A stretch of 64,000 nt of DNA from Polaromonas jejuensis NBRC 106434 (GCF_001598235.1 NZ_BCYO01000001.1:1-64000); one strand, 5' to 3'; numbered from the stretch's first letter, positions 8,112-17,339 are shown. The notes: generated by a model not told the origin, from the sequence alone. Translations and numbers: made by a program.

Positions 8112-9008
8112 TCAGGGAATTGGGCATTTGGGGACACGGGTAGCACCGGGCTCGAGCCGTAAATCGACGTCGAGCTTGAAACCGCCCTGTCCATCCGGCT
8201 CGAAAGTCCGCAGGAGCGAACCAACCGCACCGAAAACGACATCGTCATAGGCGTGCGGGTCTTCTGCGTCGAAGTACTGCGTCGCAAGCACCTTGTGCCC
8301 AGGTGCGACAACGATGAAATGCAAATGGGCGGGGCGCATGGAATGGCGCCCTTGTGCGGCGAGCAGATCTCCGCAAGGGCCATCAATGGGCACGGGGTAC
8401 CCAGCGGGCCGGACGCTGACGAAGGAGAACCGGCCCTGCGCATCAGTTTCGAACCGCCCGCGCAGATTCATCGGTTGTTGGGTCGAGTCCTGGTTCTCGT
8501 AGAGACCCTTGGGGGAGGCCTGCCAGGTCTCCACCCGGGCGCCGGCAATTGGCGTTCCATCCAGGGACCGGACATGACCAGTGACTGTCAGCAAGGGGCC
8601 CGGTGTATCAGGGGAAGTGATGCATTCGCCGTTTTGACGAAGTGGCTGGTTGGCACGCCAGAACGGGCCAATCAGCGCGGGTTCTGTTCCGCCCGCCTCC
8701 AGTGCATGGCGGGCGTCGCGCAGCTGCACCAAGGTCGCGAGTCCTAGAATGTCTGCGAGCAGAATACCTTCATGCTTCTTTGCACCACTCGCTTGCCCAA
8801 TGCGCACCAGAAAATCCAGCCCATACTCCAGCTCCGAAGGCGTGAGATCGACTTCCAGGGCAAATGCATGCACGTGCTTAATCAGTGAATCCAGGATATG
8901 CCGAAGCCGTGGATTGGCGGTTGTCGCGTTCGTCTCGAGGACGGCTTGCAGCAATGCGGCCGGATCTGACGATGGCAGAGCTTTTTTTGGGGGAGGTGGT
9001 ATTTGCAT
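8112..9008 (-). CDS. Intradiol ring-cleavage dioxygenase (catechol/hydroxyquinol 1,2-dioxygenase type)
   Basis: 298 residues, full length for this non-heme Fe(III) family. A helical N-terminal dimerisation domain (about 1-110) precedes the beta-sandwich. All four iron ligands are present: Tyr170 (GLYENQD), Tyr204 (AGYPVP), His228 and His230 (RPAHLHF). The length and N-terminal domain favour catechol or hydroxyquinol 1,2-dioxygenase over the protocatechuate 3,4 type. It opens a dihydroxylated aromatic ring between the hydroxyls. It is first in the operon; a palindromic operator begins 12 bp before its ATG, so it should be tightly controlled by the divergent LacI regulator. Confidence 0.92.
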   Translation of the reverse strand: MQIPPPPKKALPSSDPAALLQAVLETNATTANPRLRHILDSLIKHVHAFALEVDLTPSELEYGLDFLVRIGQASGAKKHEGILLADILGLATLVQLRDARHALEAGGTEPALIGPFWRANQPLRQNGECITSPDTPGPLLTVTGHVRSLDGTPIAGARVETWQASPKGLYENQDSTQQPMNLRGRFETDAQGRFSFVSVRPAGYPVPIDGPCGDLLAAQGRHSMRPAHLHFIVVAPGHKVLATQYFDAEDPHAYDDVVFGAVGSLLRTFEPDGQGGFKLDVDLRLEPGATRVPKCPIP

Positions 9009-9019
9009 TTAAGGCACCA

Positions 9020-9041
9020 TTAAGGCAATCGATTGCCTTAA
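9020..9041. promoter_or_regulatory. 22-bp perfect palindrome, candidate LacI operator O1
   Basis: Half-site TTAAGGCAATC is followed immediately by its exact reverse complement. The centre AATCGATT fits the AANCGNTT core recognised by LacI-family repressors. It lies just upstream of the dioxygenase start, and a partial half-site (TTTAAGGCA) lies at 9008-9016. This is the obvious repression site for the aromatic operon. Confidence 0.8.
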
Positions 9042-9140
9042 ATTTACTTCAAAAACTAAAATGGTGCAAGTTTTTGTCCGTTATTGGATTGTTTTCTCCC
9101 TTATTTGAGTTTTTGATCGCCAATATTTCATATTACGAAA

Positions 9141-9154
9141 GACAAACGTTTGTC
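9141..9154. promoter_or_regulatory. 14-bp perfect palindrome, candidate LacI operator O2 at the regulator's start
   Basis: GACAAACGTTTGTC is a perfect palindrome with the LacI-type core AAACGTTT. It overlaps the TTG start codon of the LacI gene (9150), so binding could block both transcription and initiation. Together with O1 it suggests autoregulation and possibly looping across the roughly 120 bp between them. Confidence 0.65.
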
Positions 9155-10196
9155 CAAAATAACGCCTGACGATAATCAAGCAACCAATCCACCGACGATC
9201 GAGGACATCGCCAGGGCGGCCGGCGTCCATCCTGCGTCCGTGTCTCGAGCGCTTCGCGGGATCGACAAGAAGGTGTCTGCGCAAACGCGCCAAAGAATTG
9301 AACAGATAGCCAAGGAGATGGGTTACCGCCCCAACGCGGTAGCCGCGTCATTGCGGACCAAGCAGACAAATCTCATTGGCATCGTCGTGCCTGACTTGGG
9401 GAATCCCCTTTTTGGCCCCATCGTCCAGGGACTGGAGGTTGAACTGCGAAAGCAGGGGTTGATGTGCCTGGTGATTCAGACACCCGAGGAACCCGACGAA
9501 AGGCGGGATGTGGTGGTCGCGCTCGCCAACCGGCAGGTGGGAGGCCTGCTCATCCTCGCGGCGGAGAGTGACGATCCGATGCTGGCGACCGCAGAGCAGC
9601 TTTCAATCCCCACAGTCCTGGTTAACCGCGGCTTTGGTGAACGACGGTTTTCTAGTGTGGTCAATGACGATAGCGAAAGCGTTCACCTGGTGCTTGAGCA
9701 CCTGATGAAGTTGGGTCACAGGGCTATCGCCCACATTGCAGGGCCGAGCAGTTCATCGACGGGACGAGCCCGCCGCCAGGCTTTTGAAGAGTTGAGCGAG
9801 AGCCTCGGAATCCAGACACGCGTGGTCGAGGCCCGGGCGTTCACCCGGCAGGAAGGTTTGACGGCGGCGCTTGAGTTATTGAATCAGACCAAGGCGTGCA
9901 CTGCGATTTTTGGCGCCAATGACTTGATTGCAATGGGCGTATTGGACGCACTTCATCAGCATGGCTTGTCCGTCCCGGGGGATGTATCGGTGGTGGGCCA
10001 TAACGACATGCCATTTGTCGATCTGATCGCCCCCCCGCTGACGACGGTCCGCATTGCGGTGGACCAAATGAGCCGCCAGGCCGCGCAGCTTCTGCTTGAA
10101 CATCTGAAGACGCCCGGCCAAGCCCCGAGCAGGCGGGTTCTGACGCCGAAGCTTATTGTCAGATCGTCCACAGCATCCGCTCGAAAGACAAGCTAG
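9150..10196 (+). CDS. LacI-family transcriptional regulator
   Basis: 348 residues. The N-terminal helix-turn-helix PTIEDIARAAGVHPASVSRA, the hinge YRPNAVAASLRTKQT and the periplasmic-binding-protein-like effector domain (starting NLIGIVVPDLGNPLFGPIVQ) are all complete. The start is TTG at 9150; no in-frame ATG precedes the HTH, and GAAAGA lies upstream. It is divergent from the dioxygenase operon with two perfect palindromes between. I infer a repressor released by an aromatic substrate or intermediate; the effector is not deducible. Confidence 0.95.
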   Translation: MSKITPDDNQATNPPTIEDIARAAGVHPASVSRALRGIDKKVSAQTRQRIEQIAKEMGYRPNAVAASLRTKQTNLIGIVVPDLGNPLFGPIVQGLEVELRKQGLMCLVIQTPEEPDERRDVVVALANRQVGGLLILAAESDDPMLATAEQLSIPTVLVNRGFGERRFSSVVNDDSESVHLVLEHLMKLGHRAIAHIAGPSSSSTGRARRQAFEELSESLGIQTRVVEARAFTRQEGLTAALELLNQTKACTAIFGANDLIAMGVLDALHQHGLSVPGDVSVVGHNDMPFVDLIAPPLTTVRIAVDQMSRQAAQLLLEHLKTPGQAPSRRVLTPKLIVRSSTASARKTS

Positions 10197-10298
10197 CGTC
10201 TTTGAAGGCAAGGATTCCGATGCTGGACGGCAGCAGGGTCGAATCCGACGGCGTATTCGCGGCTGGATTTCAACCCGGGACTCCATCAAGTAACGCTC

Positions 10299-11270
10299 TC
10301 AGTTTGCGTAGTTTCCTGTCCTCGCCGCAACCTTGCGCCATCGCGCGGTTTCAGTTTGGATTCGCTCACGGATAGCTTGCGGCGATGCAGTGGAAAAGGC
10401 GGGATCGATCCCTTGCATAAGCAGCTTGTCGCGAGTGGATTTCGAGGACAAAATCTGTGCGGTTTCATGTGCAATAAGCGAAACCAGCGCAGGGGGCGTG
10501 CCAACGGGGGCAAACAGGCCGTACCACATGCCGGCATCATAGCCATCGATGGTTTCGGCAACGGTGGCGACGCCGGGAAGCTCGGCAATGCGCTTGCGGC
10601 TCGCAAGGCCCAGCGCCTTGATTCTCCCTTCCTTGACGAGAGGAATGAGTTGCGGTGAGGGGCCGGCGCCGAGGTCGATGCGCCCGCCTATCAGGTCTTG
10701 CAACGCGTCGCCCAGGCCCTTGTAGGTAACCATCGTCACGTCCACGCCGGTCTGCACTTTCAGCAAGTCTATGGTGAGGCTCGTCGTGCTGCCGAAATTC
10801 AACTTGCCGGGGTTGGCCTTGCCGTACGCCAGCATTTCGCCTATCGTTTTGAACGGGACTTGATTGGATGCGACGATGAGCACCGCCGAGTCGCCCAGTG
10901 CACTGACCGGGACGAAATCGCGCTCAAGGCTGTAGGAAAGCTTGCGATAGAAGGCCGCATTTGCGGCATGCACGCCGCTCAGGATGCCCAGCGTATATCC
11001 GTCGGGTGCGGCCTTGGCAAGCACTTCCGCACCGATGTTGCCGGCGGCGCCCGGACGATTCTCCACAATGACAGGCTGTTTGAAGCGTGCGGCCAGGCCA
11101 TCTGCCAGCGTGCGAGCGAGGATGTCCTGCGCCCCGCCCGCGGGGAATGGAACGATGATTCTGAGGGGTCTGAGCGGAAACACCTGGGCCGAGGCGCAGG
11201 CACAAAAGGCGAGCGCCAGTGCAGCACATGCATTGATGAGCGAACGAGAAAAAAAGGACCTGGGATGCAT
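10299..11270 (-). CDS. Bug-family solute receptor
   Basis: 323 residues from the ATG at 11270. A signal peptide (MHPRSFFSRSLINACAALA...CASAQ) precedes VFPLRPLRIIVPFPAGGAQD, the Bug signature. VIVENRPGAAGNIGAEVLA forms the ligand loop. It is the last gene of a minus-strand operon with two hydrolases and an Ldh2-type dehydrogenase and likely binds that pathway's substrate. The longer upstream frame (to 11312) would place residues before the signal peptide and was rejected. Confidence 0.92.
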   Translation of the reverse strand: MHPRSFFSRSLINACAALALAFCACASAQVFPLRPLRIIVPFPAGGAQDILARTLADGLAARFKQPVIVENRPGAAGNIGAEVLAKAAPDGYTLGILSGVHAANAAFYRKLSYSLERDFVPVSALGDSAVLIVASNQVPFKTIGEMLAYGKANPGKLNFGSTTSLTIDLLKVQTGVDVTMVTYKGLGDALQDLIGGRIDLGAGPSPQLIPLVKEGRIKALGLASRKRIAELPGVATVAETIDGYDAGMWYGLFAPVGTPPALVSLIAHETAQILSSKSTRDKLLMQGIDPAFSTASPQAIRERIQTETARWRKVAARTGNYAN

Positions 11271-11305
11271 TTGGATCGCCTGGGAAGTGAAGAAAGGATG
11301 GGTGC

Positions 11306-12352
11306 CTACCAAGGAAGCTTAACGTCGAAGCTGCGGGCGACAAGGGCCAGCTCATCGCGTACGGATGGTGGCAGCATGATGCCGGCGGCCTGGCGGCTCC
11401 GGGATTCGCGGGTGCCGCGTTCGCCAGGCAGAAGTACTTCGGGCATGCCGTGCGCCACCGGCAGCTTCTTGATCTGCGTCACCAGATCCTCCATGTCACC
11501 GAAGAAGTGGCCACCAGCATCGATGCGTGCCACGTCGAGTGCGAGCACGAATGCGTTTTGAAACTGAGGCTGCGAACCCGGCGGCGCCGAAAGCCCTGGC
11601 GCAAGAATCGGGTTTCCCGACAGTATGCTGGCCAGCACTTCGACCATCAGTGCCAGCCCTGACCCCTTGGGGCCGCCAAGGGGCGCGGGCATGACGGCCG
11701 CGTCGGCATCGGTGGTGAGCTGGCCGTGAGCGTCGAGCGCCCATCCGGCCGGTATCGCCTGTCCCGCCTTGCGCACCTGCATCAGCTTGCCCAGTGAAAC
11801 CACGCTGGTTGCCATGTCGAAGACGAGTGGCTCAACGCCGGCGCCCCTGGGGGCCGCTATCGAAATCGGGCTCGTGGAAACCGCCGGCCTTGCCGCGCCG
11901 TGATAGCCCATCATCGGGCCGGACGCTACGACGGCCATGCCCACAAGACCCTGTGCTGCAATGGCCTGCGTGTAGTAGCCCAGTGCGCCGGTGTGTGTCG
12001 TGTTGCGAAGGAGCGCAATACCCACACCACCGTCGCGCGCCAGCTGGATGGACTGCTCAACGGCCTTCCCCATGCCTACCGCACCGGGGCCTCGGCCTGC
12101 GTCGAGCATGGCAAAGGCGGGCAACTGAAGTACCACTTCGATGCTCGCGTCGCGTCGCATCTCGCCAGACGCGAGCCATCGCAAGTAGAGGGGAAGCCTC
12201 GAAACTCCGTGTGAGCCAGTGCCGCGCAAGTCGGCCCAGATGAGAACATCCGCGACCTGTACGGCCTGAGCAGGATTCAGCCCGGCCGCTTCCAGAAGCA
12301 TCACGGTGAAGCTATGCAGATCGTGGTGATCCACCGGCGCGAGAGCGCTCAT
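11306..12352 (-). CDS. Malate/L-lactate/ureidoglycolate dehydrogenase-family (Ldh2) oxidoreductase
   Basis: 348 residues. The start at 12352 forms an ATGA overlap with the stop of the upstream hydrolase, arguing for translational coupling; longer in-frame starts are less likely. The family marks are ADLRGTGSHGVSRLPLYLRW near the N-terminus, LLRNTTHTGALGYY, and the GGPKGSGLALMVEVLASILSG block near residue 230. These NAD(P)-dependent enzymes oxidise 2-hydroxy acids with a fold unrelated to classical LDH. Position after two hydrolases suggests oxidation of a hydroxy acid released by ester or C-C hydrolysis. Confidence 0.92.
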   Translation of the reverse strand: MSALAPVDHHDLHSFTVMLLEAAGLNPAQAVQVADVLIWADLRGTGSHGVSRLPLYLRWLASGEMRRDASIEVVLQLPAFAMLDAGRGPGAVGMGKAVEQSIQLARDGGVGIALLRNTTHTGALGYYTQAIAAQGLVGMAVVASGPMMGYHGAARPAVSTSPISIAAPRGAGVEPLVFDMATSVVSLGKLMQVRKAGQAIPAGWALDAHGQLTTDADAAVMPAPLGGPKGSGLALMVEVLASILSGNPILAPGLSAPPGSQPQFQNAFVLALDVARIDAGGHFFGDMEDLVTQIKKLPVAHGMPEVLLPGERGTRESRSRQAAGIMLPPSVRDELALVARSFDVKLPW

Positions 12353-13266
12353 TGGCCGCTGCCTTTCTTCGAGTGTGTTTCGCATGCCTTGTCTTGCCCG
12401 GCCAGATTCTTCGCGAGCCAATCGCTCAGGAGATTGAGCGCTATGGTGTTTTCGTCGGCGAAAATGAAATGATCGATGCCTGCGAAAAGGTGAAGATCCA
12501 CAGGCATCTTCGCGTGCCGAAACAGCTCGATCGACTGACTCGTCGGCGTGACCGAGTCGAACGAGGGATGCAGCAGCAGCAGGGGCCTGGGCGCGATCTG
12601 TGCGACCACGTCATTAGGCCGAAAGCGGAACATGCTTTCGACGACCTCGTATGGAAAATCCATGAAGGCGCCGGGCGGTAGTCCTGCGCGCATGTGTTGG
12701 GGGATGGGCACGATGTCAAAGCGCGATACGCGCATGGACTCGCCGGCCCGGCTTCGTGCGCGACCATCTTCCATCATCGAAGTGAACTTTTCCCACGCCT
12801 GTGGCGACGCGTGCTGTTCGCGGAATTTGCTGGCGCCATCGCCCCAGCCCGCGGATGAGATGCAGGCGGCAATCCGGTTGTCGGTAGCTGCCGCGTACAC
12901 GGCGATGGCCGCGCCGAAACTGTGGCCGAATATTCCGATTCGGCTGGTGTCGACGTTGGCGTTTGAAAGTAGCCATGTGACGGCGTTGTGCGCGTCACGC
13001 ACCTGGTCTTCGCACAACACCTTGGCGCGTTCGCCCTCGCTTTCACCGCATCCACGCATGTCGAAACGCAGGGTTGCATAGCCCAGCTTGTCGAGAAAGG
13101 CGTGTGTGATCGCCAGGACGTGGTCTTCTTTGTTGGCGCCAAATCCATGTAGCAGGACCACGATGGGATACGAGGCACCAGGCATGGTGGCTGCCAGCTG
13201 GTCCGGAATACTGAGGATTCCCGACAGCATCAGGCCGTCAGATGGGATGCGGATGGTTTGTAGCAT
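12349..13266 (-). CDS. Alpha/beta hydrolase (esterase/acyl-peptidase-like)
   Basis: 305 residues. The oxyanion strand IVVLLHGFGANKEDH, the nucleophile elbow GHSFG (Ser116), the acid in LHPSFDSVTP and the histidine in GIDHFIFAD form a complete triad. An insertion around residues 140-200 with EQHASPQAWEKF could be a lid. It is the second gene of the operon and overlaps the Ldh2 gene by ATGA. The chemistry is probably carboxyl-ester or C-C bond hydrolysis; the sequence does not separate these. Confidence 0.88.
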   Translation of the reverse strand: MLQTIRIPSDGLMLSGILSIPDQLAATMPGASYPIVVLLHGFGANKEDHVLAITHAFLDKLGYATLRFDMRGCGESEGERAKVLCEDQVRDAHNAVTWLLSNANVDTSRIGIFGHSFGAAIAVYAAATDNRIAACISSAGWGDGASKFREQHASPQAWEKFTSMMEDGRARSRAGESMRVSRFDIVPIPQHMRAGLPPGAFMDFPYEVVESMFRFRPNDVVAQIAPRPLLLLHPSFDSVTPTSQSIELFRHAKMPVDLHLFAGIDHFIFADENTIALNLLSDWLAKNLAGQDKACETHSKKGSGQ

Positions 13267-13272
13267 GGGTAT

Positions 13273-14037
13273 CTATGCGTTCGTGCGCGAGAGGAATTCT
13301 TCAACGCTGGTCGCCAGAGCGACCGGCGTCTCGTCCATGGGGTAATGCCCGGAATTGCCTATGACCTGAAGCTCGGCGTTCGGATACCAGCGCATGTAGG
13401 TTTGCCGCATGACCTCTTCGGTCAGGCCGGGATCGGCTTCGCCGACGATCACCTTGACTGGCTGCGCCGCACCCGCGATACGGCTTGAGAAGTCGGTCCT
13501 TGCCCACGACTCCAGGTAGGTTGCGAACGCGTCCTGGCGTGACCGGTCGAGTGAGCGCTGCGTCATGCAGTCGAGCCAGTGGCCCGAAAGACGTCCACCG
13601 GTGCTGCCGTCCAGGATGGCGCGCCGTGCTTGCGGGTTGGCTGCGGCACTGCAGAAGAGTTTCCAGGTTTCATCGCCGAAAGGAACGCCGCTGGCCGGCA
13701 CTGGCGTCACGGCCACCAAGGCGCGTACACGAGGCGCGGCATCCGCGAGGACGTGCTGTATTGCGCTGCCGCCCATGGAGTGGCCGAGGAGCGAGAAGCG
13801 CTCCCATTGCAGCTGGTCTGCAACCGCGATCGCGTCCGATGCTATTTCCGAAATCGTGTAGTTCCCCTGCAGGTGCATCGACCCGCCATAGCCGCGGCAA
13901 TCCATAAACGCATACGTGAATTTTTGTGGGTCGATCACATCGACGAAAGGTCCCCATCCCTCCGCGCAGCCAAACCAGCCATGAAGGGCCAGGACCTTGA
14001 TCGGGCCGTGGCCCACCGTTACGACGCTGTTTGCCAT
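13273..14037 (-). CDS. Alpha/beta hydrolase
   Basis: 254 residues from MANSVVTVG at 14037; the upstream extension to 14094 is not supported. LALHGWFGCAEGW supplies the oxyanion hole, GHSMGGSA the nucleophile, GEADPGL the acid and GNSGHYPMDE the histidine. It looks like the fluoroacetate dehalogenase/3-oxoadipate enol-lactonase branch of small hydrolases. It is first in the operon, 7 bp ahead of a second hydrolase, and faces the AraC regulator at 14218. Confidence 0.88.
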   Translation of the reverse strand: MANSVVTVGHGPIKVLALHGWFGCAEGWGPFVDVIDPQKFTYAFMDCRGYGGSMHLQGNYTISEIASDAIAVADQLQWERFSLLGHSMGGSAIQHVLADAAPRVRALVAVTPVPASGVPFGDETWKLFCSAAANPQARRAILDGSTGGRLSGHWLDCMTQRSLDRSRQDAFATYLESWARTDFSSRIAGAAQPVKVIVGEADPGLTEEVMRQTYMRWYPNAELQVIGNSGHYPMDETPVALATSVEEFLSRTNA

Positions 14038-14217
14038 GTAATCCTCGCTTCTTGTTTCACGTGTTATCCCGCATTGACCTGCGGATGGTTGCATGCCTAG
14101 AATCCCGGCAGACCTTTGAGCTACTTACTGTAGTCAGGGAAAGAGAAAAATGCACAACGCGCCATGCCGATACCGTACCCAATCGTCCGATTCTTTTTTT
14201 CTGCGTAGGAAGGTGTG
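14038..14217. promoter_or_regulatory. Divergent promoter region between the hydrolase operon and the AraC gene
   Basis: About 180 bp holding both outward promoters. A T-rich run (TTCTTTTTTTCTGCG) lies just before the AraC start with AGGAAGG as ribosome site. I could not pick a convincing AraC half-site pair by eye. Confidence 0.4.
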
Positions 14218-15072
14218 ATGAAAGACTCACGCCAATCCTCGGTGATGCAGGGAGAGTTCGGGCGGATCACGCTGAACCTCACAGCGCGCGACCTGGTCGA
14301 GCATGCGCATTCGGAGTACAACTTCATCTTCAAGATTGGCGGCGGCGACACCGGGTTCACGGTCAATGGATCGGCATTCGAGCTGAATGACAACAGTGCC
14401 ATCCTCGTGAATCCGTGGGAGCCCCACGCCAAACTCCAAAGCCGGGGCGCCGCCACGCTGGTGTTGACGGCGCTGCTGAACGGGCCCTGGATGACGCAGG
14501 TGTTGGGCGTTCAGTCACCGCCGCGCGCAAAGATGTTTCCGTCCTCTTTGGTTCAATTGACGCCTGAAGTGCGCGAATGCGTCGTGCGAATTGCGATCAG
14601 CTTGACCTCTGGTATCGAGATGTCCGATGAGGAGCGCACACCGATCTTGAGGGACCTTGTCCGTGCGCTGGTCAAGGCATACTGCGACCAGGAGTTCTCG
14701 AAGAAAGCGCTGCTGGCCGAGCGGCCTATGGATGCGCGCGTCATGCGCGCTACGCGGTTCATGCGCGAGAACGCGGCCAGCAATCCGAGTCTTGAGGATG
14801 TGGCTGCGCATGTGGGGCTTTCACGTTCGAGATTTTTCGAGCAGTTCAAGAATTGCCTGGGCGCTTCGCCGCAGCAATACCTGGATTGGGAGCGCATGAC
14901 CTTGGCCACGCGCATGTTGTCCGATCCGAATTCGCGCGTCACTCAAGTCTCGGACGACCTGGGGTTCTCGGCACCGAGCCATTTCGCACGATTTTTCGCC
15001 CGGCACATAGGTTTCCCGCCAAGTGACTTCAAGCGCGGCATGCTGAGCCAGGCCTCACCTGATCAGGCTTGA
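14218..15072 (+). CDS. AraC-family transcriptional regulator
   Basis: 284 residues; an adjacent GTG at 14215 could also initiate, and AGGAAGG precedes both. The N-terminal half is a cupin-like effector domain (HAHSEYNFIFKIGGGDTGF, then ILVNPWEPH). The C-terminal double HTH includes SLEDVAAHVGLSRSRFFEQF and RVTQVSDDLGFSAPSHFARF. It diverges from the hydrolase/Ldh2/Bug operon and probably activates it. Its last 10 bp overlap the convergent NIPSNAP gene. Confidence 0.93.
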   Translation: MKDSRQSSVMQGEFGRITLNLTARDLVEHAHSEYNFIFKIGGGDTGFTVNGSAFELNDNSAILVNPWEPHAKLQSRGAATLVLTALLNGPWMTQVLGVQSPPRAKMFPSSLVQLTPEVRECVVRIAISLTSGIEMSDEERTPILRDLVRALVKAYCDQEFSKKALLAERPMDARVMRATRFMRENAASNPSLEDVAAHVGLSRSRFFEQFKNCLGASPQQYLDWERMTLATRMLSDPNSRVTQVSDDLGFSAPSHFARFFARHIGFPPSDFKRGMLSQASPDQA

Positions 15073-15392
15073 GCCGCAGCCGGTGGACTCCAGAACGCCG
15101 CAGGGAGCAGAATGCGATTTTCCTGGTGCACGGCAAGCCCCGCAACCTTGGCGAGGTAGCTCTGCCATGTGGGATCGGCCGTCAGTCGCGCGCGGCGCGC
15201 CAGGCGATCTTCGAAACTGTTGAATCCCCAGAGGTGAATAACCTGGTTCAGTGGGCCGATTTCAGTCACCATGCAACCGAGCCAGTGGCCTAGTATTCTT
15301 TTTTGTATCTCCAGCCCTTCCTTCTCGTAGGTCGCCAGGTATTGGCGCATTTTTCCGGGCTCCAGGGTATAGGTGCGTTGTTCGATAAGCAT
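15063..15392 (-). CDS. NIPSNAP-family protein
   Basis: 109 residues with the family opening MLIEQRTYTLEPGKMRQYL and the central HWLGCMVTEIGPLNQVIHLWGFNSF. This is a ferredoxin-like dimeric barrel. The biochemical role in bacteria is unclear; these small proteins often sit in aromatic or amide catabolic operons. It is the last gene of the long minus-strand operon with the SsuABC-type transporter, 8 bp downstream of the binding-protein gene. Confidence 0.88.
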   Translation of the reverse strand: MLIEQRTYTLEPGKMRQYLATYEKEGLEIQKRILGHWLGCMVTEIGPLNQVIHLWGFNSFEDRLARRARLTADPTWQSYLAKVAGLAVHQENRILLPAAFWSPPAAAQA

Positions 15393-15399
15393 GTCAATC

Positions 15400-16446
15400 T
15401 CAGGTTTGTGTGCGTGCGTACTGCAGAAAACTGTCGTCTGTGAGTGCCTTCAGGTCCGGGACGGAGCGAATATTTCCCATCTTCAGGTGCCACTGAATCA
15501 ATTCGTCAACCGCGACGAACGATGGAGCGCCGCTCGCGGGGAAGTCGAGCATAGGCGTTTCGGGCCACATCTCCATGTTGTATTTCTTCAATTGCGCCGT
15601 AATTTCGGAGGAACCTCTCGCGCCAGGATCGATGAATGCCTGGCGGTAGTCGCGCAACGCGCGCATGTACGCGACCATGTAGCGGCGCCCGGCCTCCCGG
15701 TTAGTCTTCGTCAATGAAGGCCCATAGATCAAGTAGCCGTTGGGGAAGTTGGGGCGGAACTTGTCCATGGACATGATGCGCACGCCATTGATTCGCTTGA
15801 GCACAAGTGTGGCGTGCGGTTCGTTGATGCAGGCGGCATCGATCGACTTGTTGCCCAGTGCCGCGATGACGTTGGGCAGGCCTAACTGAATGATCTCGAA
15901 TTCCTTCTCGGTCACGCCGGACTGCAGCGCAAGCTGTGAAACGAACCAGCTGCTTGGCGCGGCCAGGCCCGAGGCGAGCTTCATCCCTTTCAGGTCTGCG
16001 GGTGTCTTGTAACGGCCACTCTCGACATGGTCGCGCCGCATCACGAAGCTGATGGAGCCGTGCCCCGGCGAATGCTGGCCCGCCGTCGCGACGATGGTCA
16101 GGTCGATGTTGCGGCTGCGCGAGTTGAAGATCATCGGGTTGGGGCCGCTCGCCAGCGTGTCCAGCGCGCCAATCGCCAGCGCCTGCGCGGCTTCACCCGA
16201 ACCGGGGAAGGCCTTGATCTCAACGTCCAGGCCTTCCTCGCGAAAGTACCCTTTTTCTGCGGCGATGATCGAGACCGCATCGAACATCGCAGCGATGATG
16301 CCGACGCGCAGCTTGACCGGTGGCGATAGCGGTATGCGTGCGTTGGGAGCCTTGACGGTCTGGGCATGCAGGAAGGGGTGCGAGAGCGCGAGTGCGACGC
16401 TTGAACCCGCCAGCAGCGCCCGGCGTGAGAGCGATTTTGTATTCAT
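15400..16446 (-). CDS. ABC transporter substrate-binding protein (SsuA/TauA/NMT1-like)
   Basis: 348 residues from MNTKSLSRRALLAG, a probable Tat-type signal (SRRALLAGSSVALALS) ending at ...LHAQ. The mature part begins with VKLRVGIIAAMFDAVSIIAAEKGYFREEGLDVE, the standard NMT1/THI5-like opening. It forms the importer with the permease and ATPase genes immediately upstream. Family ligands include sulfonates, taurine, pyrimidines and aromatic acids. With a formamidase and NIPSNAP gene alongside, an amide-bearing substrate is possible; this is inference. Confidence 0.92.
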   Translation of the reverse strand: MNTKSLSRRALLAGSSVALALSHPFLHAQTVKAPNARIPLSPPVKLRVGIIAAMFDAVSIIAAEKGYFREEGLDVEIKAFPGSGEAAQALAIGALDTLASGPNPMIFNSRSRNIDLTIVATAGQHSPGHGSISFVMRRDHVESGRYKTPADLKGMKLASGLAAPSSWFVSQLALQSGVTEKEFEIIQLGLPNVIAALGNKSIDAACINEPHATLVLKRINGVRIMSMDKFRPNFPNGYLIYGPSLTKTNREAGRRYMVAYMRALRDYRQAFIDPGARGSSEITAQLKKYNMEMWPETPMLDFPASGAPSFVAVDELIQWHLKMGNIRSVPDLKALTDDSFLQYARTQT

Positions 16447-16484
16447 GCTTTGTCTCCGGAAAATGTTTTCTGAAGTGCGCTGCC

Positions 16485-17339
16485 TCAGCGGCGCTTCCAC
16501 GGAAGCAATCGGGATTCGAGTGCGTCAATCAGCCAGAACGAGGTAATGCCGATGCATGCAATAACGACCAGACCTACGTACATGTCTTCGACTGTCATCA
16601 GCTGCCAGGCGCGCCATATCAGGAAGCCGACGCCTGATTGGCTCGACACCATCTCGGCAGTCACCAATAACAGGAGCGAGGAGCCCCAGCCCAAGCGCAG
16701 GCCGGCCACGATCATCGGTAGCGCACCGGGAAAGGCGATGGTGGTGTAGGTGGCGATGCGCCCGGCCTTGAAATTGGCGCCAACGTCGAGATAAATCCTG
16801 TCGATATTGGAGACGCCCGCGGCTGTCGCGATCAAGACCTGAAAGAAAACGCCAATGGCGATGATGGCCCACTTCGATTCCTCGCCGATGCCGAATACCA
16901 GCATCAGCAGGGGCAAAATTGCCACCTTGGGTATCGGAAACAGCGCTCCAACGATCGGCTGTACGGCGGCCCGTACGATGGGTACCAACCCCATGATGGC
17001 ACCAATAGCGATGGCAGGAATGGCGCCGAGAAGAAAGCCAATGAGCGCTCGCGACAGGCTGATCAGAACGTGGTAGGCCAGCGAGTTGTCCCATGGCATT
17101 TTGAATGTCATGTGGTAGAAGGTGTCAACGATGGAGGAGGGCGCTGGAAAGAAGCGTTGGTCCAGCACATTGGACCGCGTCAGCGCCTCCCACAGCCCCA
17201 GAAGCAGTACAGGTGCCAGCACGGCGACGACGCGTTCGATGGTTTCCGGTGACACCTTGCGAACGACCAACCGTGACGATGCGCGTACCTCGACCAGCGG
17301 GGCGGGTCCAGGGACAGGAAGAACGTTCGGCGTGCTCAT
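16485..17339 (-). CDS. ABC transporter permease (SsuC/TauC-like)
   Basis: 284 residues with six predicted membrane segments, from VVAVLAPVLLLGLWEAL to VGLVVIACIGITSFWLI. The EAA-like cytoplasmic loop (NIDRIYLDVGANFKAGRIATY) contacts the ATPase. The start at 17339 overlaps the ATPase stop as ATGA, so the two are translationally coupled. Confidence 0.93.
   Translation of the reverse strand: MSTPNVLPVPGPAPLVEVRASSRLVVRKVSPETIERVVAVLAPVLLLGLWEALTRSNVLDQRFFPAPSSIVDTFYHMTFKMPWDNSLAYHVLISLSRALIGFLLGAIPAIAIGAIMGLVPIVRAAVQPIVGALFPIPKVAILPLLMLVFGIGEESKWAIIAIGVFFQVLIATAAGVSNIDRIYLDVGANFKAGRIATYTTIAFPGALPMIVAGLRLGWGSSLLLLVTAEMVSSQSGVGFLIWRAWQLMTVEDMYVGLVVIACIGITSFWLIDALESRLLPWKRR

Noticed and set aside
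10698..11561. 287-codon plus-strand frame opposite a Bug receptor
   Set aside because: Antisense shadow without domain signature.
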